From: an uncultured Bacteroides sp.
GTDB taxonomy: Bacteria > Bacteroidota > Bacteroidia > Bacteroidales > Bacteroidaceae
Length of the DNA: 53,631 nucleotides
NCBI GenBank assembly: GCA_949292025.1
Contig: CASEYC010000097.1
Span: 88,342 to 141,972 of the forward strand
Direction: 5' to 3'
The position numbers were made by a program, and so were the translations under genes. The notes under the pieces are model-generated. The model did no database searches. It saw only the letters and a program-made list of their open reading frames with translations, and was not told the origin of the DNA. Each line of letters opens with the position of its first letter. Position 1 is the stretch's first letter. Shown here one piece after another: positions 37,076 through 45,243 of the stretch.

Positions 37076-38605
37076 ATGAAACTGAGAAATTATAAGCAAT
37101 ATATCATTGGCGGACTGTTGGCAGGAGGACTCCTGAACTTTTCCGCCTGCAGCCTGGATTACGATCCCCTGGCTTCTTATTCCGATGTCACCGAAGGCGT
37201 CCAGGATGAAGAGGGCGAACAACTGGAGTTTGCCACAAAGGCCGACGTGGAGTCCGCGCTCCAAGCACTCTATCAGCTGATCCGCGACCGCATGGAACAC
37301 TGGTACATGGACCAGCTGCTCATGGGCGACAGCCATTCGGACAATGCCTACGGTGGCTCCACGGATGGCGGCGTCATCAACTACGAGAACAATTCCATCG
37401 ACGCCAACAATCCCAACATCGTGCGCGACTGGGACCGCTTCATGGCCGATGCCACCCAGGCCACGCGCATCATCAACAATGTGGACCTGGTGCCCGACGC
37501 CTCTTTCTCGGAATCCGAGCGCAACAGCATCAAGGCGCAGGCCATGATTTTCCGTGCCTTCATCTGGTTCGAGATGACGCGCATGTGGGGAAACATTCCC
37601 TTGAACACTGTCTTGCCGCCCGACATCACGGCCGACAACATCGAGGAGGTATATCCCGACTACTTCCCGCCTCAGAACACGCAGCAGGAAGCCTATGAGA
37701 AGATCGAGGAAGACCTGCTCTATGCCGTGCAGTACGCGCCCGATACCGACCAGGCCGACAAGACTTTGTTCTCCAACGACGTGGCACGCGCCCTCCTGGC
37801 CAAGATTTATGCCGAGAAGCCGATGCGCGATTACAACAAGGTCATCCAGTATTGCGATGAACTGGAAGCCCATGGCTATGGTCTGGCCGACAGCTTCTCC
37901 GACCTGTTCGGCATGAACGAGACGGTGACGGACGTGAAGATGCGCAACACCCGCGAAGGCATCCTCGAGGCCCAATTCCCGGCTTCGGGCGGCAACTGGA
38001 TGGCGTGGATGTTCGGCCGCGACCTCTTGGACTATGATTATTCCTTCACCTGGGCCAAGTGGATCACGCCTTCCCGCAACTTGGTAGCCGCCTTCGAGCA
38101 GGCCGGCGACACGGAGCGTTACAACGAGACCATCGTCTGGTACGAGTGCTCTTGGAGCAACTACTATCCTTCCGATCACTACGCTTTTGCCTACAAATGC
38201 CGTTCGGGCGCCAGCAGCATGATTTACCTGCGCTTTGCCGACATCCTTCTGCTGAAGGCCGAAGCCTGCCTGCGTGGCGACAACAAGGACCTGAATGCCG
38301 CTGCCGACATCATCGACCGCATCCGCGAGCGTGCCGGTCTGGCTCCGCTGTCGGCCTCCGTGCGTGGCAATGAAGCCAGCCTGTGGGAAGCCTACAAGCT
38401 GGAGCGTCGCCTCGAGCTGGCTCTGGAGGGACAGCGCTGGTATGACCTCTGCCGCTGGGACGAAGTGGAGAACGTGATGAACAACATCGACGACGAAGGC
38501 CGTGCAGCCAACGTCAACCCGTACAACGCCAATTCCTACTTGATGCCTCTCCCGCAGACCGTGCTGGACAGCAACGAGAATCTGGTGCAGAATCCCGGAT
38601 ATTAA
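37076..38605 (+). CDS. SusD/RagB family lipoprotein of the GH30 PUL
   Basis: A 509-residue lipoprotein (lipobox FSAC, Cys25) with the SusD fold: N-terminal ALQALYQLIRDR, helical repeats with MIFRAFIWFEMTRMWGNIPL, the RFADILLLKAEACLRG motif and the C-terminal YLMPLPQTVLDSNENLVQNPGY. It forms the lid of the SusC transporter and binds glucan at the surface. GH30 follows 89 nt later in the same direction. Confidence 0.95.
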   Translation: MKLRNYKQYIIGGLLAGGLLNFSACSLDYDPLASYSDVTEGVQDEEGEQLEFATKADVESALQALYQLIRDRMEHWYMDQLLMGDSHSDNAYGGSTDGGVINYENNSIDANNPNIVRDWDRFMADATQATRIINNVDLVPDASFSESERNSIKAQAMIFRAFIWFEMTRMWGNIPLNTVLPPDITADNIEEVYPDYFPPQNTQQEAYEKIEEDLLYAVQYAPDTDQADKTLFSNDVARALLAKIYAEKPMRDYNKVIQYCDELEAHGYGLADSFSDLFGMNETVTDVKMRNTREGILEAQFPASGGNWMAWMFGRDLLDYDYSFTWAKWITPSRNLVAAFEQAGDTERYNETIVWYECSWSNYYPSDHYAFAYKCRSGASSMIYLRFADILLLKAEACLRGDNKDLNAAADIIDRIRERAGLAPLSASVRGNEASLWEAYKLERRLELALEGQRWYDLCRWDEVENVMNNIDDEGRAANVNPYNANSYLMPLPQTVLDSNENLVQNPGY

Positions 38606-38694
38606 TCAGGATGTGGATGTTTTCGAATAACAAGTTTACGGATTTCAATAGGTTTTTAATATACGATTAGCAAATATAAAAAGAAGTAAAGAAT

Positions 38695-40212
38695 ATGAGA
38701 ATATTGATAGACAAGACCAAAGTCATGGCTCTCCTGCTCTGCATGAGCTTTACGGCCTGTATGGCTTGCAGCGATTCCAATGACAGTACAGGCACTACGC
38801 CCGAGCCGGAGCCGGAACCTGTGCCTACGGATGGCGTCAGCTACTACCTCACCACGTCCAACCGTGCCTACGACTTGACGCCCGGCACCTTGGATTTTGG
38901 CGAGGGCAGTAACATGTCGCCCAGTACGGTACGCCTTGACCCTGCCACGCGCTACCAGCAGATGGACGGTTTTGGTGCGGCCATCACTGGCTCTACCAGC
39001 TACAACCTCTCGCTAATGCCCGCGGAGGCACGCGCAAAGTTCCTCGAAGAGACCTTCTCGCCGGAACATTACGGCTACAGTTATGTCCGCATCGCCATCG
39101 GCTGTTCGGATTTTTCCATTGCCGGCGAATATACTTGTTGCGACACGGAAGGCATTGAGAACTTCGCCTTGACCACTGAGGAGACCGACTACGTCATCCC
39201 GGCCTTGAAGCAAATCCTAGCCATCAACCCTGATGTGAAGATCATCGCGGCTCCCTGGACGTGTCCCCGCTGGATGAAGGTGGAAGACCTGCAGAGCCTC
39301 AAGCCTTATAACTCATGGACAGGCGGACAGCTTAATCCCAAGTATTACCAGGACTACGCCACTTACTTCGTCAAGTGGCTTCAGGCCTTCAAGGATGCAG
39401 GCGTGGATGTTGATGCCATTTCCGTGGAGAATGAACCGCTGAACCGCGGCAATTCCGCTTCCCTCTACATGGGCTGGGAGGAACAACGCGACTTTGTCAA
39501 GACGGCTCTTGGCCCCGCCTTGCAGCAGAACGGCTTCGGGCATGTGCAGATCTATGCCTTCGACCATAACTATAACTACGACAACATTGCCGAACAGCAG
39601 GATTATTCGCTGAAGATCTTCCAGGATGCCGAGGCGAAGAAGTACTTCACCGGTACGGCCTTCCACGACTATGGCGGCACGCGCGACGAGCTGCAGGATG
39701 TCCATCAGAAAGCTCCCGACATGGAACTGCTCTTCACTGAGACTTCCATCGGCGAGTGGAACAATGGCCGCGACCTCAGCCAGACGCTCAACCGCGACAT
39801 GGAGAACATCGCCTTGGGCACGGTGAACAACTGGTGCGTGGGTGTCATCGTCTGGAACCTGATGCTGGACAGCGACCAAGGTCCTTACGGAGGCCCGGGC
39901 GCCTGCACCACCTGCTATGGCGCCGTGGATGTGGACAACACGAACTACACCACCATAACCCGCAACTCGCACTATTACATCATCGCCCACTTGGCATCTG
40001 TGGTCAAGCCAGGCGCCACGCGCATCGGCACTTCTGGTTATACGGATGAAGGAATCGTTTACGCCGCTTTTGAGAATACAGACGGCACGTATGCCTTCGT
40101 CTTGAGCAATGCCAACCAGGAGGCCCAACGCGTCACCGTGGACGATGGCACGCATTACTTCTCCTTCGAGGTACCTGCACGGGCGGCTATCTCTTATAGA
40201 TGGAAGAAGTGA
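38695..40212 (+). CDS. GH30 endo-glycosidase, probable beta-1,6-glucanase
   Basis: A 505-residue lipoprotein (Cys22 or Cys25 as lipid site; a PEPEPEP linker follows) with a (beta/alpha)8 GH30 barrel and a C-terminal beta domain. The acid/base is Glu247 in VENEPLN, and the nucleophile Glu349 in LLFTETSIGEW; the DGFGAAITGST start motif is also typical. It resembles subfamily 3, whose B. thetaiotaomicron member cuts beta-1,6-glucan; subfamily assignment is from memory and motif reading. The lipid anchor suggests surface cleavage before import. Confidence 0.92.
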   Translation: MRILIDKTKVMALLLCMSFTACMACSDSNDSTGTTPEPEPEPVPTDGVSYYLTTSNRAYDLTPGTLDFGEGSNMSPSTVRLDPATRYQQMDGFGAAITGSTSYNLSLMPAEARAKFLEETFSPEHYGYSYVRIAIGCSDFSIAGEYTCCDTEGIENFALTTEETDYVIPALKQILAINPDVKIIAAPWTCPRWMKVEDLQSLKPYNSWTGGQLNPKYYQDYATYFVKWLQAFKDAGVDVDAISVENEPLNRGNSASLYMGWEEQRDFVKTALGPALQQNGFGHVQIYAFDHNYNYDNIAEQQDYSLKIFQDAEAKKYFTGTAFHDYGGTRDELQDVHQKAPDMELLFTETSIGEWNNGRDLSQTLNRDMENIALGTVNNWCVGVIVWNLMLDSDQGPYGGPGACTTCYGAVDVDNTNYTTITRNSHYYIIAHLASVVKPGATRIGTSGYTDEGIVYAAFENTDGTYAFVLSNANQEAQRVTVDDGTHYFSFEVPARAAISYRWKK

Positions 40213-40271
40213 GGGGAATAAGAACTGCGCTCCGCGCATAGATTATCATTTATTTAACAAAAAAGACAACC

Positions 40272-41624
40272 ATGAAGAAATTGAATCTCTTATATCTGTC
40301 GGCCCTGATAGCAGGGACACTGACGTTGGGAGCCTGTGACGATGAGGACAACGCGCCGGGCAATCCCGTGATGGACATCAAGACCGAGGTGGGCAGTGCC
40401 TGCTTTGGCGATAGCCTGGAGTTTACTGTGAATGCTTCGGATGCGGACGTGCCGCTCTCCACCCTGAAGGCGCAACTTTATTTCAGCGAGGAGATGGTGG
40501 GCGAGACCGTCATCCGCACCAAGGAAAGCGGCGTGGATTATACGGGCAAGATTTACGTCCCCTTCCTCAAGAATGTGCCCGATGGTACCGCCACGCAGAA
40601 GTTCATCTTGCAAAACATTCACTTCACCATTACGGAACAGACGGTGGCCGTGGCCTGCACGCGCCCGCAGTATGACCACCTCGTGCTGGTGGCTGAGGAT
40701 GGCACGCAATACGACATGCCGCGCACGGGGCAGAACCAATATGCCGTGACGGCCGAGTTCCCCCAAAAGCTTAATGCCTATATTGTGGCGCCGGCCTATG
40801 GCGCTGCCGGCAATGAGTTGACTTTTGGATACTCCAACGGTGAAATTGTCGATGGCAGCACCGCCAACATCCCCTTCTCCAATCTGGAGGCAGGCGAATA
40901 TACCGTGACCTTCAATACGTTGACCTACGAGGCAGGGCCATTCCTCACCGTCAACATGAACGGGCAGGAATTCACCCAGGTGGATGCCAATACCATGAAG
41001 GTGGAAATGGCGTTGACCCAAGGCGAAGCTATCACCTTCGAGGGTGTGCCCGATTATGAAAGCTGGTGGATTGATCCGGACTTCTTTGCCGAGGATGCAG
41101 AAGGCAACCTGACCTTTGTGCCCATCAGTGGCAACTATCGTGTCACGGCCGATATGCAGAAGCAGTACTTCAAGGTGGAGGTGCTGGACGGCGCCATGTC
41201 CGATGCCACCCTTCAGGACGATGGTACCGGCGCGCTTTGGATTGTGGGTGGTAGTGGCTCGAAAGGGACAGAGGCCATCGGCAAGCCCTCGCATGCCGGT
41301 GCGCCCAGTTGGGACGGCGGCAACGGTGCCATCTGCATGTCGCCCATCGCACCGACCACTTACCAAATCACTCTGGTGGCAGGACAGCAGATTACGTCCG
41401 ATGGCGCAAACTTCAAGTTCTACGGTGGAAAGAACTGGGCCAATGAATACAAGAGCGACCGCATGAGCACGGATAGCGACATCTTCGTGGTCAACCCTGG
41501 TCCTAATGATGACGGAAACGTCTGGTTGGCCGAAGGCGTCACGCTGGAGGAAGGAGCCACTTACGTCATTACCGTGGACATGAGCGACCCTGCCCATGCC
41601 GTGATGCACGCGGTGAAGAAGTGA
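40272..41624 (+). CDS. Surface glycan-binding lipoprotein (SusE/F position)
   Basis: A 450-residue lipoprotein with lipobox LGAC (Cys22) followed by the acidic DDED that marks surface export in Bacteroidetes. The rest is predicted beta domains: an N-terminal domain (about 35-130), a middle domain and a C-terminal domain with WIVGGSGSKG and KFYGGKNWANEY. Its place after GH30 matches surface glycan-binding proteins that hold polysaccharide. No enzyme motif is visible. The leader motif TAGATTATCATTTA (40239-40252) precedes the ATG by 19 nt. A strong terminator follows, so this is the last gene of the locus. Confidence 0.85.
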   Translation: MKKLNLLYLSALIAGTLTLGACDDEDNAPGNPVMDIKTEVGSACFGDSLEFTVNASDADVPLSTLKAQLYFSEEMVGETVIRTKESGVDYTGKIYVPFLKNVPDGTATQKFILQNIHFTITEQTVAVACTRPQYDHLVLVAEDGTQYDMPRTGQNQYAVTAEFPQKLNAYIVAPAYGAAGNELTFGYSNGEIVDGSTANIPFSNLEAGEYTVTFNTLTYEAGPFLTVNMNGQEFTQVDANTMKVEMALTQGEAITFEGVPDYESWWIDPDFFAEDAEGNLTFVPISGNYRVTADMQKQYFKVEVLDGAMSDATLQDDGTGALWIVGGSGSKGTEAIGKPSHAGAPSWDGGNGAICMSPIAPTTYQITLVAGQQITSDGANFKFYGGKNWANEYKSDRMSTDSDIFVVNPGPNDDGNVWLAEGVTLEEGATYVITVDMSDPAHAVMHAVKK

Positions 41625-41654
41625 TTCTTGCAGATTCATTCTAATATATTGAAG

Positions 41655-41690
41655 CACCCCGGTAGCAGTTGCTGTTATCGGGGTGTTTCT
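41655..41690 (+). terminator. Terminator of the GH30 PUL
   Basis: A 14-bp stem (41655-41668 with 41672-41685; outer part CACCCCG with CGGGGTG) has a 3-nt loop and is followed by TTTCT. It starts 30 nt after the stop codon of the binding-protein gene and closes the operon. Confidence 0.85.
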
Positions 41691-41872
41691 CATATCGGCG
41701 TGCGAGTTTTTTCTTTAATACCCGAAATCTTTTCCCTCGTCAGTTCCGTCACGGGTCCCAGCTTGCGTAGAGCCTCCATGTTGAGGTCTTTCTCCGGCGG
41801 TTCGTTTCAAAGGTTTCATAGGGTTGATGTATTTACTTTGTCATTGTCCTGCAAAGATATGCGTTTTTTTCC

Positions 41873-41880
41873 TACCTTTG
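41873..41880 (+). promoter_or_regulatory. -7 box for prfB
   Basis: TACCTTTG fits the Bacteroides -7 consensus and lies 44 nt before the prfB ATG. No TTTG stands at the right distance upstream. A TATCTTTG on the opposite strand (plus 41852-41859) faces away. Confidence 0.45.
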
Positions 41881-41924
41881 CACGTCGAAAGGCAAATAAT
41901 GACAAAATCAGACTTATTACAACA

Positions 41925-43043
41925 ATGATAACCATCGAACAACTGAAGGACGTCCGGGAGCGCACCGAAGCGTTGAACCGCTACCTGGACATCGAAGGCA
42001 AGAAGATACAAGTGGAGGAAGAACAACTGCGCACACAGGCGCCCGGATTCTGGGACGACCAGAAGGCTGCCGAGGCGCAGATGAAGAAGGTGAAGGGCCT
42101 GCAGCAGTGGATCAGCGGATACAACGAGGTGAAGACCCTGGCCGACGAACTGCAACTGGCCTTCGACTTCCACAAGGACGAGCTGGTGACGGAGGAAGAG
42201 GTGGACGAGGCGTACAATAAAGCCGTATCCGCCGTTGAAGCTTTGGAGCTGAAGAACATGCTGCGCGACGAGGCCGACCAGATGGACTGCGTGCTGAAAA
42301 TCAACTCCGGCGCGGGCGGCACCGAGAGCCAGGACTGGGCCAGCATGTTGATGCGCATGTACCTGCGCTATGCCGAGACGCACGGTTACAAGACTTCCAT
42401 CGCCAACCTGCAGGAGGGCGATGAGGCGGGCATCAAGACCTGCACCATCGAAATCAGCGGTCCGTATGCCTACGGCTACTTGAAGGGGGAGAACGGCGTG
42501 CACCGCCTGGTGCGCGTGTCGCCCTACAACGCCCAGGGCAAACGCATGACCTCCTTCGCCTCGGTGTTCGTCACGCCCTTGGTGGACGACACCATCGAAG
42601 TGACCATCGAGCCGGCACGCCTGTCGTGGGACACCTTCCGAAGCGGCGGCGCGGGCGGCCAGAATGTGAACAAGGTGGAGTCCGGCGTGCGCCTGCGTTA
42701 CCAGTACAAGGACCCCTACACGGGCGAGGAGGAGGAAATCCTCATCGAGAACACCGAGACGCGCGACCAGCCCAAGAACCGCGAGAATGCCCTGCGACTG
42801 CTGCGCTCCATGCTGTATGACAAGGAGATGAAGCACCGCATGGCGGAGCAGGCCAAAATCGAGGCGGGCAAGAAGAAAATCGAGTGGGGGTCGCAGATAC
42901 GCAGTTATGTCTTCGACGACCGCCGCGTCAAGGACCACCGCACCAACTACCAGACTTCGGACGTGAACGGTGTGATGGACGGCAAGATAGACGGCTTCAT
43001 CAAGGCGTACTTGATGGAGTTCGCGGGGGAAGGCGAAGCGTAA
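41925..43043 (+). CDS. prfB: Peptide chain release factor 2
   Basis: A 372-residue RF2 that ends translation at UGA and UAA. The GGQ motif is visible in RSGGAGGQNVNKVESG and the recognition region in the central domain. The start MITIEQL is chosen because it matches family proteins and follows the -7 box; the longer reading crosses the PUL terminator. RYLDIEGKK stands where many bacteria have the programmed frameshift, but here the reading frame is continuous (CTG GAC), so there is no autoregulatory frameshift site. It may share a transcript with the small genes downstream despite the repeat between. Confidence 0.95.
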   Translation: MITIEQLKDVRERTEALNRYLDIEGKKIQVEEEQLRTQAPGFWDDQKAAEAQMKKVKGLQQWISGYNEVKTLADELQLAFDFHKDELVTEEEVDEAYNKAVSAVEALELKNMLRDEADQMDCVLKINSGAGGTESQDWASMLMRMYLRYAETHGYKTSIANLQEGDEAGIKTCTIEISGPYAYGYLKGENGVHRLVRVSPYNAQGKRMTSFASVFVTPLVDDTIEVTIEPARLSWDTFRSGGAGGQNVNKVESGVRLRYQYKDPYTGEEEEILIENTETRDQPKNRENALRLLRSMLYDKEMKHRMAEQAKIEAGKKKIEWGSQIRSYVFDDRRVKDHRTNYQTSDVNGVMDGKIDGFIKAYLMEFAGEGEA

Positions 43044-43055
43044 AGAACATAAAAT

Positions 43056-43140
43056 TAGGCGCGGATTACGCGGATTTCACGGGAATAAAAACGCATCCGC
43101 TCAATCCGCGTCTAAAAAAATTACGGAATTTGCGTTCCAA
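43056..43140. repeat. Palindromic intergenic repeat, copy C (hybrid arms)
   Basis: The left part shares GGCGCGGATTACGCGGATTT with copy A (11420). The right part shares ATCCGC-CAATCCGCGTCTAAA-AATTTGCGTTCCAATCA features with copy B (12185). Copy C therefore links A and B into one family. It fills the gap between prfB and the small membrane protein gene. Confidence 0.8.
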
Positions 43141-43251
43141 TCATCACCGAAATGAGGCAGGAAGTTAATTTTTTCCTCCAATCGCTTGCAAACTTCCCGA
43201 ATTTGGTCTTACTTTGCTTCCGTTGAACCTAAAACTAAACATAGTTATATC

Positions 43252-43389
43252 ATGGGAAAGAGTAATAAGAACCGCGTGACACACACGCAACGTGAAGAAG
43301 AACAGGGCAAGAAAGTCCTCCGTGGAATGACCATTGTCGCCATCATCTTGATTATCATCATGCTGGTGGCCTACACCGTATGGGCTTGA
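43252..43389 (+). CDS. Small single-pass membrane protein
   Basis: A 45-residue protein: a charged cytoplasmic N-terminus (KSNKNRVTHTQREEEQGKK) and one transmembrane helix (about residues 24-43, IVAIILIIIMLVAYTVW). I recognise it only as a conserved Bacteroides hypothetical protein near prfB. Its stop is 3 nt before the CYTH start, implying co-translation. The start MGKSNKN is chosen because the upstream extension crosses the repeat edge and lacks charge pattern. Confidence 0.75.
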   Translation: MGKSNKNRVTHTQREEEQGKKVLRGMTIVAIILIIIMLVAYTVWA

Positions 43390-43392
43390 GCC

Positions 43393-43866
43393 GTGGCACA
43401 GGAGATTGAACGCAAGTTCTTGGTGACGGGCGACTATCGGTCGTCCGCCACCTCGTCCAGCCGCATCGCGCAGGGTTACATCTGTTGCGACGGACGGACG
43501 GTGCGCGTGCGCATCCGGGGCGACCGCGGCTACCTCACCATTAAAGGACCATCGCCCGACGGCGGCCTCAGCCGTTACGAATGGGAGACGGAGATTGCCC
43601 TGGACGATGCCCGCGACTTGATGAAACTTTGCCGGGGCGGAGTCATCGACAAGACGCGCTACCTGGTTCCCTTTGGCGGCCATACTTTCGAGGTGGACGA
43701 GTTCTACGGCGACAACGAAGGCTTGGTGGTGGCCGAAGTCGAGCTTTCTGCTCCCGACGAACCTTTCGAGCGTCCCGCCTTCCTCGGCCGGGAGGTGACG
43801 GGCGACCGGCGGTATTACAACGCCCAACTGATGCAACGGCCCTATTGCACCTGGAAGGAACCGTAA
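43393..43866 (+). CDS. CYTH domain protein (triphosphate tunnel metalloenzyme)
   Basis: A 157-residue CYTH-fold protein with the defining EIERKFLV (ExExK) motif at residues 4-8 and the charged strands VRVRIRG, YLTIKG, EVDEFYGDNEGLVVAEVEL that line the tunnel. Bacterial members hydrolyse inorganic tripolyphosphate or other triphosphates with Mg2+ or Mn2+. The start codon is GTG, 3 nt after the preceding stop; no ATG is available at the N-terminus. The next gene starts 9 nt later. Confidence 0.92.
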   Translation: MAQEIERKFLVTGDYRSSATSSSRIAQGYICCDGRTVRVRIRGDRGYLTIKGPSPDGGLSRYEWETEIALDDARDLMKLCRGGVIDKTRYLVPFGGHTFEVDEFYGDNEGLVVAEVELSAPDEPFERPAFLGREVTGDRRYYNAQLMQRPYCTWKEP

Positions 43867-43875
43867 AAAGATGAA

Positions 43876-45165
43876 ATGGAGAAAATCTACCAATACCTGC
43901 CCGAGGAGTTTGTCACCTTCGTCCTGGTGACGCTGTTCTCCTTGCTCATCGGCCTCTCGCAACGGCGCATCAGCCTGAAGCGCGAAGGCGAAACCACCCT
44001 TTTCGGCACTGACCGTACCTTCACCTTCATCGGCATCCTCGGCTACCTGCTCTACATCCTCGACCCGGCGGAGTATCGCCTGTTCATAGGCGGCGGGGCG
44101 GTGTTGGGCCTCTTGCTGGCGCTCAATTATTACGTCAAGCAGACGCAATACCGCGTGTTCGGCGTGACCACCATCGTCATCGCCCTCATCACCTATTGCC
44201 TGGCGCCGATAGTCATCACGCAGCCGTCGTGGTTCTACGTCATGGTAGTGGTGACCGTCCTGCTCTTCACGGAGCTGAAGCACACCTTCACGGAGCTGGC
44301 GCAGCGCATGAAGAACGACGATATGATCACGCTGGCCAAGTTCCTTGCCATCAGCGGCATCATCCTCCCGATGCTGCCGGACAAGACGCTGATACCCGGC
44401 ATCAGCCTGACGCCCTACAGTGTGTGGCTGGCCACGGTGGTGGTGTCCGGCATTTCCTACCTGTCTTATCTGTTGCGGCGGTACGTCTTCCGCGAGTCGG
44501 GCATCCTGGTGTCCGGCATCGTTGGCGGGCTTTACAGCAGCACGGCCACCATCTCCGTCCTGGCGCGCAAAAGCCGCGAAAGCTCGGCGGACGAGGCGCC
44601 GGAGTATGCCGCGGCCATGCTTTTGGCAGTGAGCATGATGTTCCTGCGCTTCCTCATCCTGATAGGCATCTTCAGCCGGGAGACGTTGGCTGTCATCTAT
44701 CCCTACCTGTTGGCCATGGCGGTGGTGTCTGCCCTCGTGGCGTGGTGGGTCCACCGGCGGCGGGCAGCCACGGTGGATGCACAGGCCGCCGACACCGACA
44801 CGGGCAATCCGCTGGAGTTCAAAGTCGCCCTGATATTCGCCCTGCTCTTCGTGGTGTTCACGCTCCTGACGCACTATACCCTGCTCTACGCGGGCACGGG
44901 CGGATTGACGGTCCTGTCTTTCATCTCCGGCCTGAGCGACATCACGCCTTTCATCCTCAACCTGCTGCAAGGCACGGGCAACGTGTCCGTCCCCCTCATC
45001 ACGGCGTGCAGCCTCCAGGCCATCATCAGCAACATTGCCGTCAACCTCTGCTATGCCCTGTTCTTCGCGGGACGGAAGAGCGCGCTGCGCCGTTGGGCGT
45101 TGGCGGGATTCGGCGTGGTGATTGGCGCGAACGCGTGCCTGCTGGTGGTGTTTTATTTATTTTAA
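43876..45165 (+). CDS. MgtC/SapB and DUF4010 membrane protein
   Basis: A 429-residue membrane protein with about 11-12 hydrophobic segments. The first third is an MgtC/SapB domain (LLIGLSQRRISLKREGETTLFGTDRTFTFIGILGYLL), the rest DUF4010 (GLYSSTATISVLARKSRE, GLSDITPFILNL). MgtC proteins are tied to growth in low Mg2+ and to control of phosphate or ATP synthase; DUF4010 members are not characterised. It lies 9 nt after the CYTH gene, so the two are likely expressed together. Confidence 0.9.
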   Translation: MEKIYQYLPEEFVTFVLVTLFSLLIGLSQRRISLKREGETTLFGTDRTFTFIGILGYLLYILDPAEYRLFIGGGAVLGLLLALNYYVKQTQYRVFGVTTIVIALITYCLAPIVITQPSWFYVMVVVTVLLFTELKHTFTELAQRMKNDDMITLAKFLAISGIILPMLPDKTLIPGISLTPYSVWLATVVVSGISYLSYLLRRYVFRESGILVSGIVGGLYSSTATISVLARKSRESSADEAPEYAAAMLLAVSMMFLRFLILIGIFSRETLAVIYPYLLAMAVVSALVAWWVHRRRAATVDAQAADTDTGNPLEFKVALIFALLFVVFTLLTHYTLLYAGTGGLTVLSFISGLSDITPFILNLLQGTGNVSVPLITACSLQAIISNIAVNLCYALFFAGRKSALRRWALAGFGVVIGANACLLVVFYLF

Positions 45166-45199
45166 CTGCTCTTTTTCTTAGGCTTCTACGGAAAAGGCG

Positions 45200-45207
45200 T
45201 ACTTTTG
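45200..45207 (+). promoter_or_regulatory. -7 box for the outer membrane receptor gene
   Basis: TACTTTTG fits the -7 consensus and lies 36 nt before the ATG at 45244. There is no good -33 element upstream. Confidence 0.45.
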
Positions 45208-45243
45208 CGCCATTTATCAGACATCCATAAACAGACAAAGAAA

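Noticed and set aside
41628-41924. N-terminal extension of prfB by 99 codons
   Set aside because: It crosses a strong terminator and the -7 box, and relatives start at MITIEQL.
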